A stretch of 64,000 nucleotides of DNA from Isoetes taiwanensis (GCA_021234155.1 JAJEKV010000110.1:2760338-2824337), one strand, 5' to 3'. Counted from the stretch's first letter, positions 23,749 to 38,990 are shown. Program-made: numbers and translations. Notes: a model not told the origin generated them from the letters alone.

Positions 23749-24392
23749 TATCCGCTTTTGGTTTTTGCAGGTTTGTTAATGTGAGACAGGTTTTTGCTAT
23801 TTGGACGAGATATGGGATTACCTCTTTGGAAAAAGACCTCAGTTCTCGGCTCTAATCCTCTTCTACAACAAAAGATTAACACAAAAGTATAGGACTCAAG
23901 GCTTCGACAAGACTTGGACAAGACCTTAATATATGATGTAAACTTTGTGTAATTTCTTTTGACCGTAAACCGTGTAATTTCTTTTCTCAGATCTATTAAT
24001 GTATTTACTATGTGAATCATCTTTTTCGCGTAAGTCCTACTTGGACAAGACCTTAATATATGACGTAAACTTTTTGTGTAATTTCTTTTGACCGTAAACC
24101 GTGTAATTTCTTTTCTCCGGATCTATTAATGTATTTACTATGTGAATCATCTTTTTTACGCAAGTCCTACTTTAATCTTGTCAAAGGAAATACAAAAACC
24201 AAACTAGTTACAACCGATGCACTTCCAAACCGAAAGCAGAGGCAATGTTGAACATCAAAAAGTACAAATGCAGTTCAAAAAAGTACATCAATTTACATTA
24301 TCAAGATGGCAACAACATGATCTTTGATCAATCACCAACCATAATCAAACTTCATTATCCAAAATGTTAAATGCAAATCGGCATCGTGTACA

Positions 24393-27300
24393 TCAAGAGT
24401 ACTTAAACTTTTCGGGATATCCATTGCTTGCTTAGATTCTTTATCCCAAGATTGGATAGTTTCTTCTCAAGCACGTAGTCTTTCACATTCTCAACTTCCA
24501 ATGACCCAAGGAAAGGTTTCAAATGCTCCAAGAGAAAATTACCTTCACGGGCGAGATGGTCGATAACCTGTTTGGGGTCACTACTGTGCCTCGGGCAAGA
24601 TTCTTGTAGCCGCGGTATAACATGTCATCAATCAAAACCGTGTGTTGTGTTCAGCCCATGTTCCCTTGTATCTAGAGTCGTGGTAGACCTTGTTGAGATC
24701 TTTCAAGCATAATAGGCTTTTTGCTCACTTTAAATGATGTGTTTGTGCACACATCCGAAAGTGCCAAGTAAATAGCAACTTGTCTCTAAGACTCCTTGGA
24801 AAGGTATACTTCAGGATTAAATTTGCAGCCACACTTTCGTCAATGTTGTCCGGATAGCAACCCCCGAAGTGCTCCACGCACCATTCCAAAAACTCCAATG
24901 CTCTTGGACTAAAACCAATATCTTTGAGAGATTGAGATGCTTTGCCTCGCGATCATCTTGAAGGTCTGGCGGGCAATAGTTCCCCTTTCTCAAACAGCTT
25001 GCACAAAACTCCTTCAAGCTCAAAAATTAAAAGCTTCATAGGCAGTTTAAGCCGCTTATTGATTCAAGAACATAGAGGGATCGCTATGTATGTCACCGCC
25101 ATCGCGTTTACTTTTCTTTATAGTAGCCACCGCTCTCTTGTACTTCTGTAGAATTTAAATGTTAAAAACAGGTACTAAGTGGAAGTTAAGAGATGGAATT
25201 TCTAAGTTACCGGTGAATATGATTCCTCGATCTCAAGGATTGACTTATTTGTTTGGGGCTGCCTATACTCGCTCCTTCAACGCACAATTCTTTTTCACGA
25301 GTGGTACTCAACATTCTTCTTCTCAAATTATTTGCTTAAGGCCTGTTAGTCCCTCTTTTCTCCTTACATGGATTTGTGATCAACTTTGCTTTTCATACTA
25401 GGTGATGATGCGGTATCACTTAGCTCTTGTCCATGATATGGCCTCTCCAAGCATATGTTCTTTATCGCAAACACTTTAAATATTGTAAGGACTAAGAATT
25501 CACTTATTGACCTTTCCATTTTTCTATAAGCTACCTGGTGGAAGTGACATTGTGGCCAAATCTTCTATCTCTTCAAGATAAATGTCATTCTCAACTTCAA
25601 AACATGCTTCACTCTTAATATCAGCTAAAACTTCTTTAATCTTGGTGTTCGAATCAAAACCTGCAGTAACAATTTCATAACCTGCACCTACTGTCATAAC
25701 CTGCATGTCATTTTAAACATGCATATAACCTCAACTCATACAGCAGTACATTACCTTCTTTGACATTATTTTCAGTAATGACTAATGCCGTCTTTTTGTG
25801 TTCTTCTTCAACAGTCAAATCAGCACTCAAACGTCTTGGCAGCAGCTTGTTTTCCTTGGCAGAGGACATGGATGTTGGAGTAAAGGCAGCCATTGCAAAT
25901 CCTCCATTCCTATCTGCTCCACATGCATAAACATTCCTCAATAGGGTGTAAATTTGATAGTGGTACCCCAAAATGCGCGAAAGCACCAAGCACCTAAAGC
26001 ACCTAAATTCGATCAAGGAATTGCAATTCTAATTTGTCGGAATTGCAATTGAAATGAACTAGTTTATTCCGGAATTGAAGAATGATAGCAAGAACTGATA
26101 CAAATTCCCGCCATCCAAGAAATCCCGCCATCCGGTAGAATCAACTAAGAAATCAATCTCGCGCCCAAAGAATCAATCCATGTCATCGATCCCTTCCTCC
26201 TCGGAAGAGGATTGTTATTTCTGGAATAACAACCTCGTAATTCGTTACTCTAAATTTTGATCGAGGAATAAGCATCTAAAGCACTTAAAGCAAGTGTCCG
26301 GACAGTGCTTTTGGGGTACCACTATCAAATTTACACCCAATATAAGGTATGATCATTTCAAACTTATCATAAATGTACAACCAACCATCACAAGACTCTA
26401 TCATTGTGTTCATTTGCACTCTTTTTCGTCCGTTCAGACCAAGTAGAGATATCCATGTCATTGATATCTTGTGCTCACAATGGATCTCACAGCATTCTTC
26501 CGATACACTACACACAGAGACATACATGGTTAAATAGTTAAAAGAAAATGAGGCAAAAGAGTGATAATGTTCAACTACCTGAAATGCACAAGACAACAAG
26601 GGAGATGATACGCATGCATGCATTCTGCAACAATGGTAGGTAGAAGCATGCCATCTGTTTTCAATGATCTGTGACAAAATGGGCACGCTTCGTTCAATTC
26701 AATACTATCCTTCAGATTACTCATAACTATTGCCCCGTGGCGTGAGGAGGATCCAAATCAAATGACCCGACTCATAGTTTGTCTAGCAAGTAACATTCTT
26801 TTAAGACAAGATTTCAACTTTTTCAGCTCATCCAATGTGCCATCCCTAGAAATTTTTGAAAGTAATGTGTCGTTACTTGCATCCTTTATGACAGTGTAAT
26901 CTCGGCAAAAGTTTTTTTTTCAGAGGTCAATGGCAGCCTCAATGCCAACCCTTGCTATAGTGGGTAAGGTTGCAATTAATGCTTCATATCGCCAATGTCA
27001 CCCTCCAAGTGTGCTTGTTTATCGCCAAGGCCTTTGATTTTGTCGGTTAAGTCATTGCACTGTCATTCATTATTTGGCTTTCCAATGCCAATCTGCTAAT
27101 CTTATCTTCTATCCCCGAAATCCATTCTTTCAACCTCAGTTGACATTGTTGTAACATGCATCCGATTAGACAAAATTGTATATACAAACCGCTGCAACAA
27201 CAAATGAGCATTGTTTGAGTTGAAACCGCAACTAATAGCTAATCAAACTAAAACAAACCGAAACTACCACCAACGCAACTACTACCAACAAAAACATTCG

Positions 27301-28199
27301 AATCAGAACTACATCGCAGAATCGACATTCGAAGCTATAACTCCAACAAAGATGGTTGCAAACTCGAATCGCGGTGACACTACACCTACAACTGACATTC
27401 GAACTGTAACTCAAAGTAGTTTCAACTCGAACTGCAACTGCCAAAGTTGCAAATTGAATACCAAACTAGAACTCCACCAGTTCTAAGCGCCATCGCAACT
27501 ATTAATGCGATATAAACAACTTCTAACACTAACTAAAAATAAGACCGCACTAACTAAAACTAACACGCCACTCAAATGTCAAATGTAACTAACATGAACA
27601 CGAGCTCATAATAAACAAACAGAAATTTAAACGTATGCAAAGCGACATTACACAAACTATGAACTATGGCAAACCGCCAACTTATCTATACACTCATCAA
27701 ACAAGAAAGATACATCTAAATTACCTTGTGGATTGTTCTTTGGAAGTTGCTCTCTCTCGCTTAGTGTTAGATGTTACATAGGAGTGGGTGCTCTTGGAGA
27801 CGATATGACTTTAGGTACGCCATTCTCCTCCTCTTCATCAATTGTAACGACATCTTCAACACTATGACTCATTCTTTTTAGTTCTTGAGGCTGAAGATGC
27901 ATGCTCATAAAAGCTAAGCCAATCTACCGCCCCGCCCATTGCAATGTAACACAAAAGCCATCGCTAAAGCACGGAACCCGCCTAAAACTTTATCTCTTGA
28001 ATATTTTCTTGTATAGATCCATGAACTCCTTCTTTCTTTTCTCTTGTAGAAGCTTGTATACAGAACAAGCTCTACCCTTCACTTTCTCACCCCACATCTT
28101 CCCAGATCTCAATGTCATCGACCTTCTCCTCGATTTATACAAATCCTTATAGGTGATCACTCTCTCTTTGTCGGTCACGTTACGCTTATCTTCTTCCAT
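24393..28199 (-). pseudogene. coiled-coil, RING-like, NIF/HAD-like gene, copy 3 with candidate first exon
   Basis: The only copy with sequence upstream of the unit junction. A basic exon starts at ATG 28199 (MEEDKRNVTDKERVITYKDL) and runs to about 27990. An acidic one lies at 27905-27780 (DVVTIDEEEENGVP). Then comes the GTTGCAGTT-type spacer, the coiled coil, the RING-like finger and, past the MITE at 25944-26338, the HAD/NIF domain ending at 24393. The MITE lies inside the segment that codes IIPYIEE in the other copies, so it interrupts an exon. Frame breaks in the coiled coil and HAD parts coincide with CAG/CTG sites. That the upstream exons belong to the same gene is inferred from strand, order and spacing. 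Confidence 0.45.
25944..26338. mobile_element. 395 bp MITE, 30 bp perfect terminal inverted repeats, 4 bp target duplication
   Basis: The ends GGGTGTAAATTTGATAGTGG and onward are perfectly inverted for 30 bases, with weaker inverted similarity further in. AATA flanks both sides (25940-25943 and 26339-26342). Copies 1 and 2 of the tandem unit have the empty site with a single AATA, which proves insertion. There is no coding capacity. An internal tgtccggac string near the right end recurs at the same relative place in the MITE at 46669. Confidence 0.93.
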
Positions 28200-31189
28200 G
28201 AACCCGAAAATCAAAATGAAAAGCACAATTACAAACCACAAACCGACTATAATAATAAAGCGTAAAGACTTCTTTGGGAAAATGAGTGTTCTAAACTCTT
28301 TTTATGTCGCATCATTCTTGTTTTCGTGATATGTAGCAAGTCATTGACTAATATTAGGGCCACGACCAAAAATGATACAAATGCAAGCTTTGCAGACTTA
28401 CAAATGTGCAAAACTTCCCGCAAATGTGCACTTACCGTTAGCTTCAATAAAAAGCAAAGCCACGCTAAAGCAAATAACAAGAAACACACGACCATTTACA
28501 TATACATGCGTTGAGACTTTAATAATGTCAGAATCAACAATGCTTTCTTTAATAAGAATTACGTGACAAAACAAATGTATTCTAAATGGCAGCCACTTCT
28601 TTCATATTGCTCAACCTTTGAAAAGTTTCAATATGAAATTCTTGGCCACGATTAGATGGCTTTGTTTGCTCATATCTAAAATTTATCTTATCTGGGAACC
28701 AAAAAATTCTCTCAGGTCTTCACAAATCCAACTCCAAAGAGTGGATTTAAAAGGTTCCACCAAAGCTAGAATAAAGGGGTGAAGCAAATCGAATGCCAAG
28801 GCTAAAGAAAAAATTGTAATAGTCTATGTGCATAACCAATCTTACTCAATAACTTCGAATCTTCAAATGGTAGCTTCCCTGTCACCCTGTCAATACATGC
28901 AGTGCAAATTCGACCTTGAAAAATTCGAAATCCTGTTGTAACTGTTTAATTGATGCCACAATTGCAAGCCCCCAAATCGTGTTCTTGATGGAGGCGTCTG
29001 TGTGTGAACATCTGGCTAAGCTCTTGGGTGCTTCAAACGAGTTCCCCCCAAAATTCCGTCATTCTCGCCATTCGAGTTGGTCGAAGTTCTTGGAGCTATT
29101 TTTGGACTAAAATTCCCACTATTTTGGATCTATTATTTGATGTTGCAAAACTAACATATTGAGCCACTATACCATGCTTTAACCCAAGGAAAAGGGCTAT
29201 AGTTGTGTGAGCTCAAAAGTTATGATGCTCAAAAGACACTTAGATTTAACAATTTGCAGGTGAATACATAACATTCTGTACATATGAACATCAGGAGAAA
29301 ATGGCATTAGTTTGAAATCTTAAGACATCGACAACGTGTTCCTTCAATCCACGCAGTGATTTAGCTTGATGCCACAAGTAAAAATTTGTGTTGCCACTAC
29401 AGCAGCCACTACAATAGCAAGATGACGCTTAGTGAAAAGATAGATGCGGCCTTATGCTAATTCAAACTTGTGTATCTATGTTGCTTTTCTTTTCCTTGCA
29501 ACAGCGGAAAATCAAACAACCTGCTCAACATTGATCATTTTCGTTGCAAAAGTTGGGCCTTTTTCAAATATATCTAAAGTTCTAAACGAAGGCTTGATCG
29601 AGGAATTACCCAGAGATAAATCTTCTTATGGTCGTTAGATGCACAACATATGAGAGAAAATATGGAATGTTCACAGGCAAGTGCCTTAAGTGCACGTTCA
29701 TGACATAATATGCGTTGAGCAAAGGCTACGAATTGCTTAGATGGATCTAAATTATAGAGATGTTGACTCAAAGGCACACATCAACCATATGCACTGTTAA
29801 GAATAGGTGAAAATGAACTCCAGAAAAGGAGCAAAGTAGGCTTGTTCATATGTGCACTATTAAAGAAAAATACATTATTAAAAGAATTCTGCCATGATTT
29901 TTTTAAATATGCACTCACAGATTGCATTTTGCAAAAAACTATTTGCTAGAATCTAGTTTTGAAAATGTAGGATCAAATAATATCAAACTCATGAGATAAG
30001 GCCATGTCGAGTTCTGTAAATGCCGACCACCACAACAAATACGACAAATTATATCTTTTCTAGTAAGTTTACAACACAATGTTTTCTGAGTTTCTTAAAT
30101 CCAGTAGGTAAATAGTACAAAATAAATGCAACTTTGGGGATCGTTGGCTCCGAATACTGTCAAAATACTATAGTGAATTCAGATACTAACAACTCTTTCT
30201 TTCATGAAAGAGTACAATAATGTTTGTTTGAACTGGTTATTGACATCCATAAACATCATAATTTAAGGAATACATAATATAGTTGAAATCACACATATCA
30301 TATCTAAAACGACTTCTTATTATGGGTCATCTTGCTGGTCAAAACGTCAGCAGCTCCATGCATATCTCTATAGATCTAACAACATCTTCGAGAATGAGAA
30401 GAATGATGCAATTTCAAATATTGGTTAAAAGATGAAGATTGACATCTTACTCTTAATTATGTCTGATCCGATACAAATTAAAAGACAGAGGAAATGAAGG
30501 AGAATTTAAAAACTTACTTAATATTGTCAATGAAAGAGAGCACCTTCATATGCATGGCCCTTCATAAAAAGTAATGGGCATTGACACAAATCTGGCAGAA
30601 CCATATATAGCAAATCAATGTAATCATGGAAAAGCATATGTTTGTTGCCACAGCTAATGAAATATAGTTAGAAACATGTTAGCAAGCAAGAATGGCCAGA
30701 AAATAAGAATGGCCAGAATTATCCTTGCCAAAAAGAGATTACCTTTGTAAATAGAGTTATTTAAATCATAGTAGCTGATGCATGCTTAAGAAATCGAGCT
30801 CAGATTGACAGAGCCCATTTAAATGAATTTAAAGAGTTGTGCAGGCATATATGAGCAAATCCAAACCTCATTGCAGAGACACCAGAAATGAAATCCTCAA
30901 ACCATCATTGGTTAGAAGGTGTACTGCCTGCAATAATGTCTATTGCACCCAACAATTGCCTCCCTGAAGAAAATCGGCAGCAAAAGTTTGAAGAAAGGTG
31001 GAGGAAGCTAGCGCTGGGTAATTGTTTTGAAGACGAAGGTGGTAATTCAATTCGCCCATAATCATATTGTAAAACAATCTACCCTATGAAAGGAAACAAT
31101 GCTTCAAGATTGGCAGGTGCAAAACATGTTTTCAAAGGAACAGAGGCCTTCCAGAATTTTTGCAAACAATGAATTTTTGCAAACAATGA
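28200..31189. other. non-coding stretch, no gene recognised
   Basis: Includes the putative upstream region of the gene starting at 28199. No conserved coding block, tRNA-like fold or repeat family is recognised over these 3 kb. Short open frames lack motifs. Confidence 0.45.
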
Positions 31190-31559
31190 AATGCCCAATT
31201 AACCCACACTTGCCCGACAATGGACCACAAGCAGGGTTGTTCCCATTCACAAGGCGGGCGACCCACACTGTCCGGCCAATTACCGGATGACCATGGTCGG
31301 GATTCAAGATTTGCCAAACCGTTATCGGCATTCTCGAAAGCAGCAGTTGATTGACCGGCAGGGCGGCAGATGTAAAGAGCCCTCACTGGGAAGGCTTTAG
31401 ACCCGCCACTCCAACGATTGACCATATCTTTACACCGGGCACCGATTGAAGACGGTAGGAATCATCGGCGGAGGACTTGTATTGTCGCTTTGTGGACTTC
31501 GAAGGCTTTTGATCTGATTCCAGGAAAAGCCGCGGGCTAGATCTGCGTCCAACTGGGGC

Positions 31560-33016
31560 TCCGCTGCACGTGCGAGTAATGCCATATACAGTTGTATGAG
31601 AGTGTTTTGGCAGGATGCGTACCGGACGGTGCCAAGCATTCACCAATAGTATTGGGGTCCGGCAGGTTGCCCCTCTCGCCAACACTTTTGGCCTCTACAT
31701 TGATCAGTTAGAGCCCCGGCTTTCATCGAGCATGGGGGATGGCATACGGCTTTTTGCACTGTGTCATCCGCCGGCTCATCTATGCGGGGACGATGTTGGC
31801 CTGGCGGCCCACACCCGAAGCTTATGCGTCTCACCGGATGCCCTAGACACATTTTGTCGCTACTGGACATGCTGCGTGAATCGCCAAGACCGGGGGTGGT
31901 TCTCATATCCTCTTCACGCCACCCCATGCCTCCCGTGACTCACATATCGGGGGACAGACTGTGGACGCCACGCCCACCTACAAGTACCTAGGGTGGAGTT
32001 CCCCTCCTCGCCTGGGGGAGGCATCTATCCGCTATGGGTGACAAAGAAGGTGGAAAGCGCTTTATGCCATGCGTAACAACAGCCACCGTGCAGAGCTCTA
32101 TGATTGGGGCCATCGGTCACATCTGTTCGCACCGGTCGAGCCCGGCCCTGTCCTTCAGACGGGTCGAGGTTTGGGGCCCTCGGCCGCGTCTCTTTGGCGA
32201 CATGGAATGACTTGGAGCAAGTGCGAGAAGGCATTTTTGGCACGGGCACTTGGGGTGAAACCTTCATCCCCTATCGATTCTCGCTGCGTGAAATGGATTC
32301 TTGCCGCCTACCGGGCAGCCCTTGATAGACACATCGCTATTTTTCGTAAAGTGGTTACTATGGGTGATGCTCTCACCCCCGACCGGGCTTACACTATGGC
32401 AATGAGTCCGCGCCCGGCTTAGGGCCCGCTGTTGGAGGGTAAGAGAGATCGATTGGTTTCGCCGGATGGAACGTCGTGAGCACTGAGATCGTCGCGGGTG
32501 GACACGGCTGGCCCGTCGATCGCGGCTACCGGGGAGTACCTAGATGCTTGTTTCCTTGGCAAGCTCTGGGGACCCGGCGCTCTAGAGCAGGTCAAACGGC
32601 CCATTACAAGGAGCACATCAACCCCGTGTTAGCCGGGGCCCACAGCCTCTACCTGCGCCTCAAATAGAAAAAAAGTGCGCACTCATTGCCTCCATTCGCG
32701 ACAGGTGCCCACCATCTTCGTGATCGAGGCGGGCGGTGGATTGGGGAGCCCCCGCCAGATGTGCTCTGTCGGTCTTTGCCAAACGGGTGCCATTGAGGAT
32801 GAGTCTCACACTTTCCAGAGTTGCCCAAAGATTCGGGTCGATCCGGGCGACACGCCCCTTAGTACGGCCCGGACTTGCCCCTTACATTTGCTGATGAACA
32901 CAACCGGCCAAGATGCGTGCCCGGGGTCGCATATTCGTGAGGTAATTGGATCTGCGAGGTCACCTTTGCCCCCGCCTGGCTGCTCGCTGATTAGGCACTA
33001 CGGGTGCGGTGCATGA
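31560..33016 (+). pseudogene. LINE reverse transcriptase and C-terminal zinc finger relic
   Basis: Coding part of copy B. RT motif with FGLYIDQLEPRLS is followed, about 35 residues later, by CGDDV. Past 32000 the frame changes repeatedly (RVVELYDW-like and VEPVLLYG-like residues as in copy C are scrambled). At 32540-33016 ACFLGKLW-type sequence, GAIEDESHTFQSCPKI and LHLLMNTTGQ give the C-terminus. Reverse transcription from an internal target-primed nick is the family function. This copy lacks an intact frame. Confidence 0.7.
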
Positions 33017-33074
33017 CTGTATATATTTGGGTGTTTCTGCATTTTATATGTTAGGACAGTTTGTCAGCAGGCTG

Positions 33075-33139
33075 ATTGCTGCCACGGTTTTTCCCTTGAA
33101 AACCCTTCGGGGCGGGGGTTTTTTAATCCGGGTAGTAAT
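33075..33139 (+). repeat. stem-loop in LINE copy B 3' UTR
   Basis: attgctgcc pairs with ggtagtaat at the base (one mismatch against copy C). Inner aaaaccc and gggtttt form a second stem around a ttcggggcgg loop. It lies about 70 bases from the element's 3' end. Confidence 0.7.
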
Positions 33140-33223
33140 CCGCTTGCTGCGTTTTTGTATTGGGTCCCATAGACCGATTGGTCTCCGTGGACGATAAAAG
33201 TACCTTCCTTCCTTCCTTTCCAA

Positions 33224-35435
33224 CTTCTCTTACATCTAATGGCCCAAACTTTGAGGGAAATAGAGAAAGATTATGAAATTGACCTAGTAGGTCTTACCCT
33301 TTTCTGTTTAATTGTTCCTGTATGCTTCAAATGTCTTAACTTCGTAAAATTCGTGGAATCTCTTGCAGATGCAAGACAATATTAACAGACAAATATTTCA
33401 AGAAGTCATGAAATTTGTTCCAGAACGACATCGTCACAGTGCCACAACGAGAAATCCCCATTCTCTAACATCGTAAAGGGTCGTTGCCTTGTGAGCCAAA
33501 CAATCGTGTCATCCTGGAAGACCAAGCATAAAGGAGAAAAATTCGGGGTGGGGTGCCTTCCTCGAATTTGAAGCTTGGCTTGCTACCTCTCTGACATTGA
33601 CATAAAGGAGGGCTCTGGCAGAACATAATAAAAATTGATCGACTCGCTTGAGCAAGTCTAGACTTAAACACGAATTTGACATAAATAAAGTAGCATCACG
33701 TCACAATAGTAATATCCTAGTTTTATGTTATTTCATTCAAGATTGCAACCATATGGAATCTGGCTTATTTAGTTTCTATTGAATAAGCACTTTCAGGTTT
33801 ATGGCAACGGAAAAATAGAAGGGGTTGTACTATTTCGAGATCCTGATGGAAATAGACCTTCCTAAGATGTATAGCTGTGCCAGCCCTAGTAACTAATCTT
33901 AGATGGAAAGTGTTTTTTATAATTTTGAGCTGCTGACGGAATAGTCAGTTATAACCTTTTCTAACTTGAGGGAGGTTCTTTCTATGCACAGAGACGAACT
34001 TATGCTTCAAAACTCATACTCAATGTGTCCTATACGTTATAATTCTACTCATAATATATCTGATCATCGTGTTGTTTCTGGCTTTTTTGTCAGGGAAATG
34101 GCAAAGAAGAGAGATACATTGATCTGGACCCAATACTTGCTAAAGCAAATATTCAGTTCAATGAAAAGTTTGTATTGAAGCATCTGACGTTGAGATAATG
34201 GTTTAGAAGGTAAAGAAAATAATGCTCCATCCTAGCAGCAATTCTGCTTATTGTTTTTAGTTTGAAAATTTAAGGCATTATGTAGCTAATATCATTAGTC
34301 AAAGGGATTGGTAGATGAAAAAACATATTATATGGAGATGTTGTTACCTGCAACGTCGTGATCACAAAGAAGGCCTCATGTTTCATGTCTAAACACAAAA
34401 TATGCATCCCTTTATTTGAGATTTGAAGCAAATAGCAGTAGGATAGTGATCTGAAGACTGCAACAGAAACAGAAATATTGGCCCTGCATGTAACAGGTGC
34501 ATCTGAGTCGAAAACGTCTGCATCCAACTACTCTAAAAGAACATGTTTAAACTTAATGCCGCAGAGGATGGCATTATCTCACCATGGGTAGGCGAGGGAG
34601 GAAGGAAACACACCTAACAAAAAGGAAAGACATCAAAAGAGGATCAATTAATGGTGTATCTAACGGATCAAAATAAAATGAAAAAATCTAATGGTTGAAA
34701 ACTTGCACAGACTATCCTCTTATTTCTCTTTTAGTATTATATATAGGTGATGTGTGAGATGTATCTTATGTTATCTAGTCTTTTTGAGAGAAAATCAGAT
34801 TTGAGATTTCTGCAAAATTTTGCAAAAGTCTGCTCCCCGACCTAGGTTGGGGTATATAGATCTAGGTCGGAAGGTCGCTCCAATTGTGATTACAACTCTC
34901 ATGTAAAAGTTTTGTGAAGGGCACTTTTTTATTTGATCATTTCAAGAAAAAGAAAAATATTATCCCTCTAGCCATACAACGGCATGTTTTAGGGGCATTT
35001 TGGTGATTTTCATAAGAAAAGCTTAGAAAGACATATGTCCCAAGGGGTGCACCTATTATCTAGAGGATATGCCAACCGCATGCAAGGGGTCAGCAAAAAC
35101 GCCCTGTATATGCCTTTCATTTTTTTTTTCAGAAACCACAGTTCCAGCCAGATACTGTAACCCCCAAAAAACTACACTTAGATATATGTAAGATTCAAGG
35201 AAAAATAAACCCTTTCTTGTTGGTAAAACTAAAACTATATGAACCCCCTTGGCAAAGTTGGCATATGTTGGGGTCCTTTATATGGAAAGGCCGCCTTCTG
35301 ATTCTTTTGGTGCCAGGGCGAGCACCAAATAGATATTTGAGAAAAGAATTGGCTTAAAAGGGAGGTAAATAACTGGTTCAAATGGAAATTCCTTCTTTTT
35401 CAGCTATGATGATTGCCTATGTTTCTTGCAGTCCA
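33224..35435. other. non-coding stretch, no gene recognised
   Basis: AT-rich. There is no recognisable coding block or mobile element. Confidence 0.45.
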
Positions 35436-35522
35436 TCTCTAACCCATACCTTATATCTCTAACCCATAACCCATACCGTATATCTCTAACCCATACCTTA
35501 TATCTCTAACCCATACCTTAGT
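35436..35522. repeat. minisatellite, about 20 bp unit, four copies
   Basis: The unit ctaacccataccttatatct is repeated four times with small changes (one copy has an extra aacccat). It lies about 400 bases upstream of the MSI1 relic. Confidence 0.85.
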
Positions 35523-35544
35523 TTTGTTTAGCAGGGTTGCCTAA

Positions 35545-38528
<2,984 letters not shown>

Positions 38529-38990
38529 TTGACCATTGTAAAAAAATTAAAACCATTGAAACACAACCGATACACAAAATCCACCGGAAACCTCCTCCAG
38601 ACCAGAGTCGGGACGCCCACAAGAGCACCGAAACCTCTTGTCAGACCAAAGTCGGCATGCCAGACCAGAGCTTCATACAATTGTATTTGTAATCGTACGA
38701 TTCAGGCCTGGTTCAAGCTTGGTTCTCCTGCTTCAAGCCTGGTTCGTTCAAGCCCTAGCCGCTGCTCAGGAAAACCTGTTAAAGAAAGCCCTGTTCAAGC
38801 AGCCCTCTTGTTCAACCAAGCCAACGTTCTTCAAAAAAAACCTGTTCAAGCAAGCCACAGTTGTTCAAAAGAACCCTGTGCAGTTCCTGGTTGTGTTGTG
38901 CAGTTCCTGGTTGTGTTGATGCATCAATCGCCGCCCCTGAGGGCCGCGACCAGAAAAAGAAAAACTCTGCTTACTAAAATTAATCACTAA
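38529..38990 (+). other. 153-codon open frame of unknown status
   Basis: Basic and Ser/Pro/Ala-rich open frame without a recognised domain. A second frame over the same DNA is also open for 93 codons. The DNA contains short direct repeats (cagttcctggttgtgttg twice, gttcaagc several times), which explains the open frames by composition. I doubt that it is a gene. Confidence 0.2.

Larger units (their letters stand above)
21701..27536. repeat. 5.4 kb tandem unit, copy 3 (with 395 bp MITE)
   Basis: Third unit. Its left edge (21701-22100) is clean and supplies the intact small gene. The middle (22600-25400) is heavily scarred at CAG/CTG. A MITE sits at 25944-26338. Beyond 27536, sequence continues that is absent from copies 1 and 2 and appears to hold the original first exon of the minus-strand gene, so copy 3 has the native right flank. 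Confidence 0.9.
31190..33223 (+). mobile_element. LINE copy B, reverse transcriptase to 3' tail
   Basis: The longest of three copies of this LINE family. Readable, in several frames, are RT blocks PATPTIDHIF, FVDFEGF, GVRQVAPLANTFGLYIDQLE and the catalytic region HLCGDDVGLAAHT, where the usual YADD box reads CGDD. A thumb-like part follows, then the zinc-finger-like C-terminus (GLCQTGAIEDESHTFQSCP) and LLMNTTG. The 3' UTR carries the family stem-loop and ends in a ccttccttcctttcc run rather than poly(A). The region is GC-richer than its neighbours. Many stops and shifts make it a dead copy. Confidence 0.8.

Noticed and set aside
2027-29185. A 21-base match (cactataccatgctttaaccc) near 2030 and 29165 as ends of one giant element
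   Set aside because: Same orientation, no extension beyond the string, and no terminal inverted repeat or target duplication; too weak for a boundary claim.
33090-33125. GC stem followed by a T run, like a bacterial rho-independent terminator
   Set aside because: It is part of the LINE 3' UTR stem-loop present in all three copies, in a eukaryotic genome.
35436-35522. ctaaccc repeats suggesting interstitial telomere
   Set aside because: The plant telomere unit is CCCTAAA in tight tandem; here ctaaccc is only part of a 20 bp minisatellite unit.
38529-38990. A 153-residue protein gene
   Set aside because: Two frames are open over low-complexity, internally repeated DNA; no domain or homologous copy supports it.
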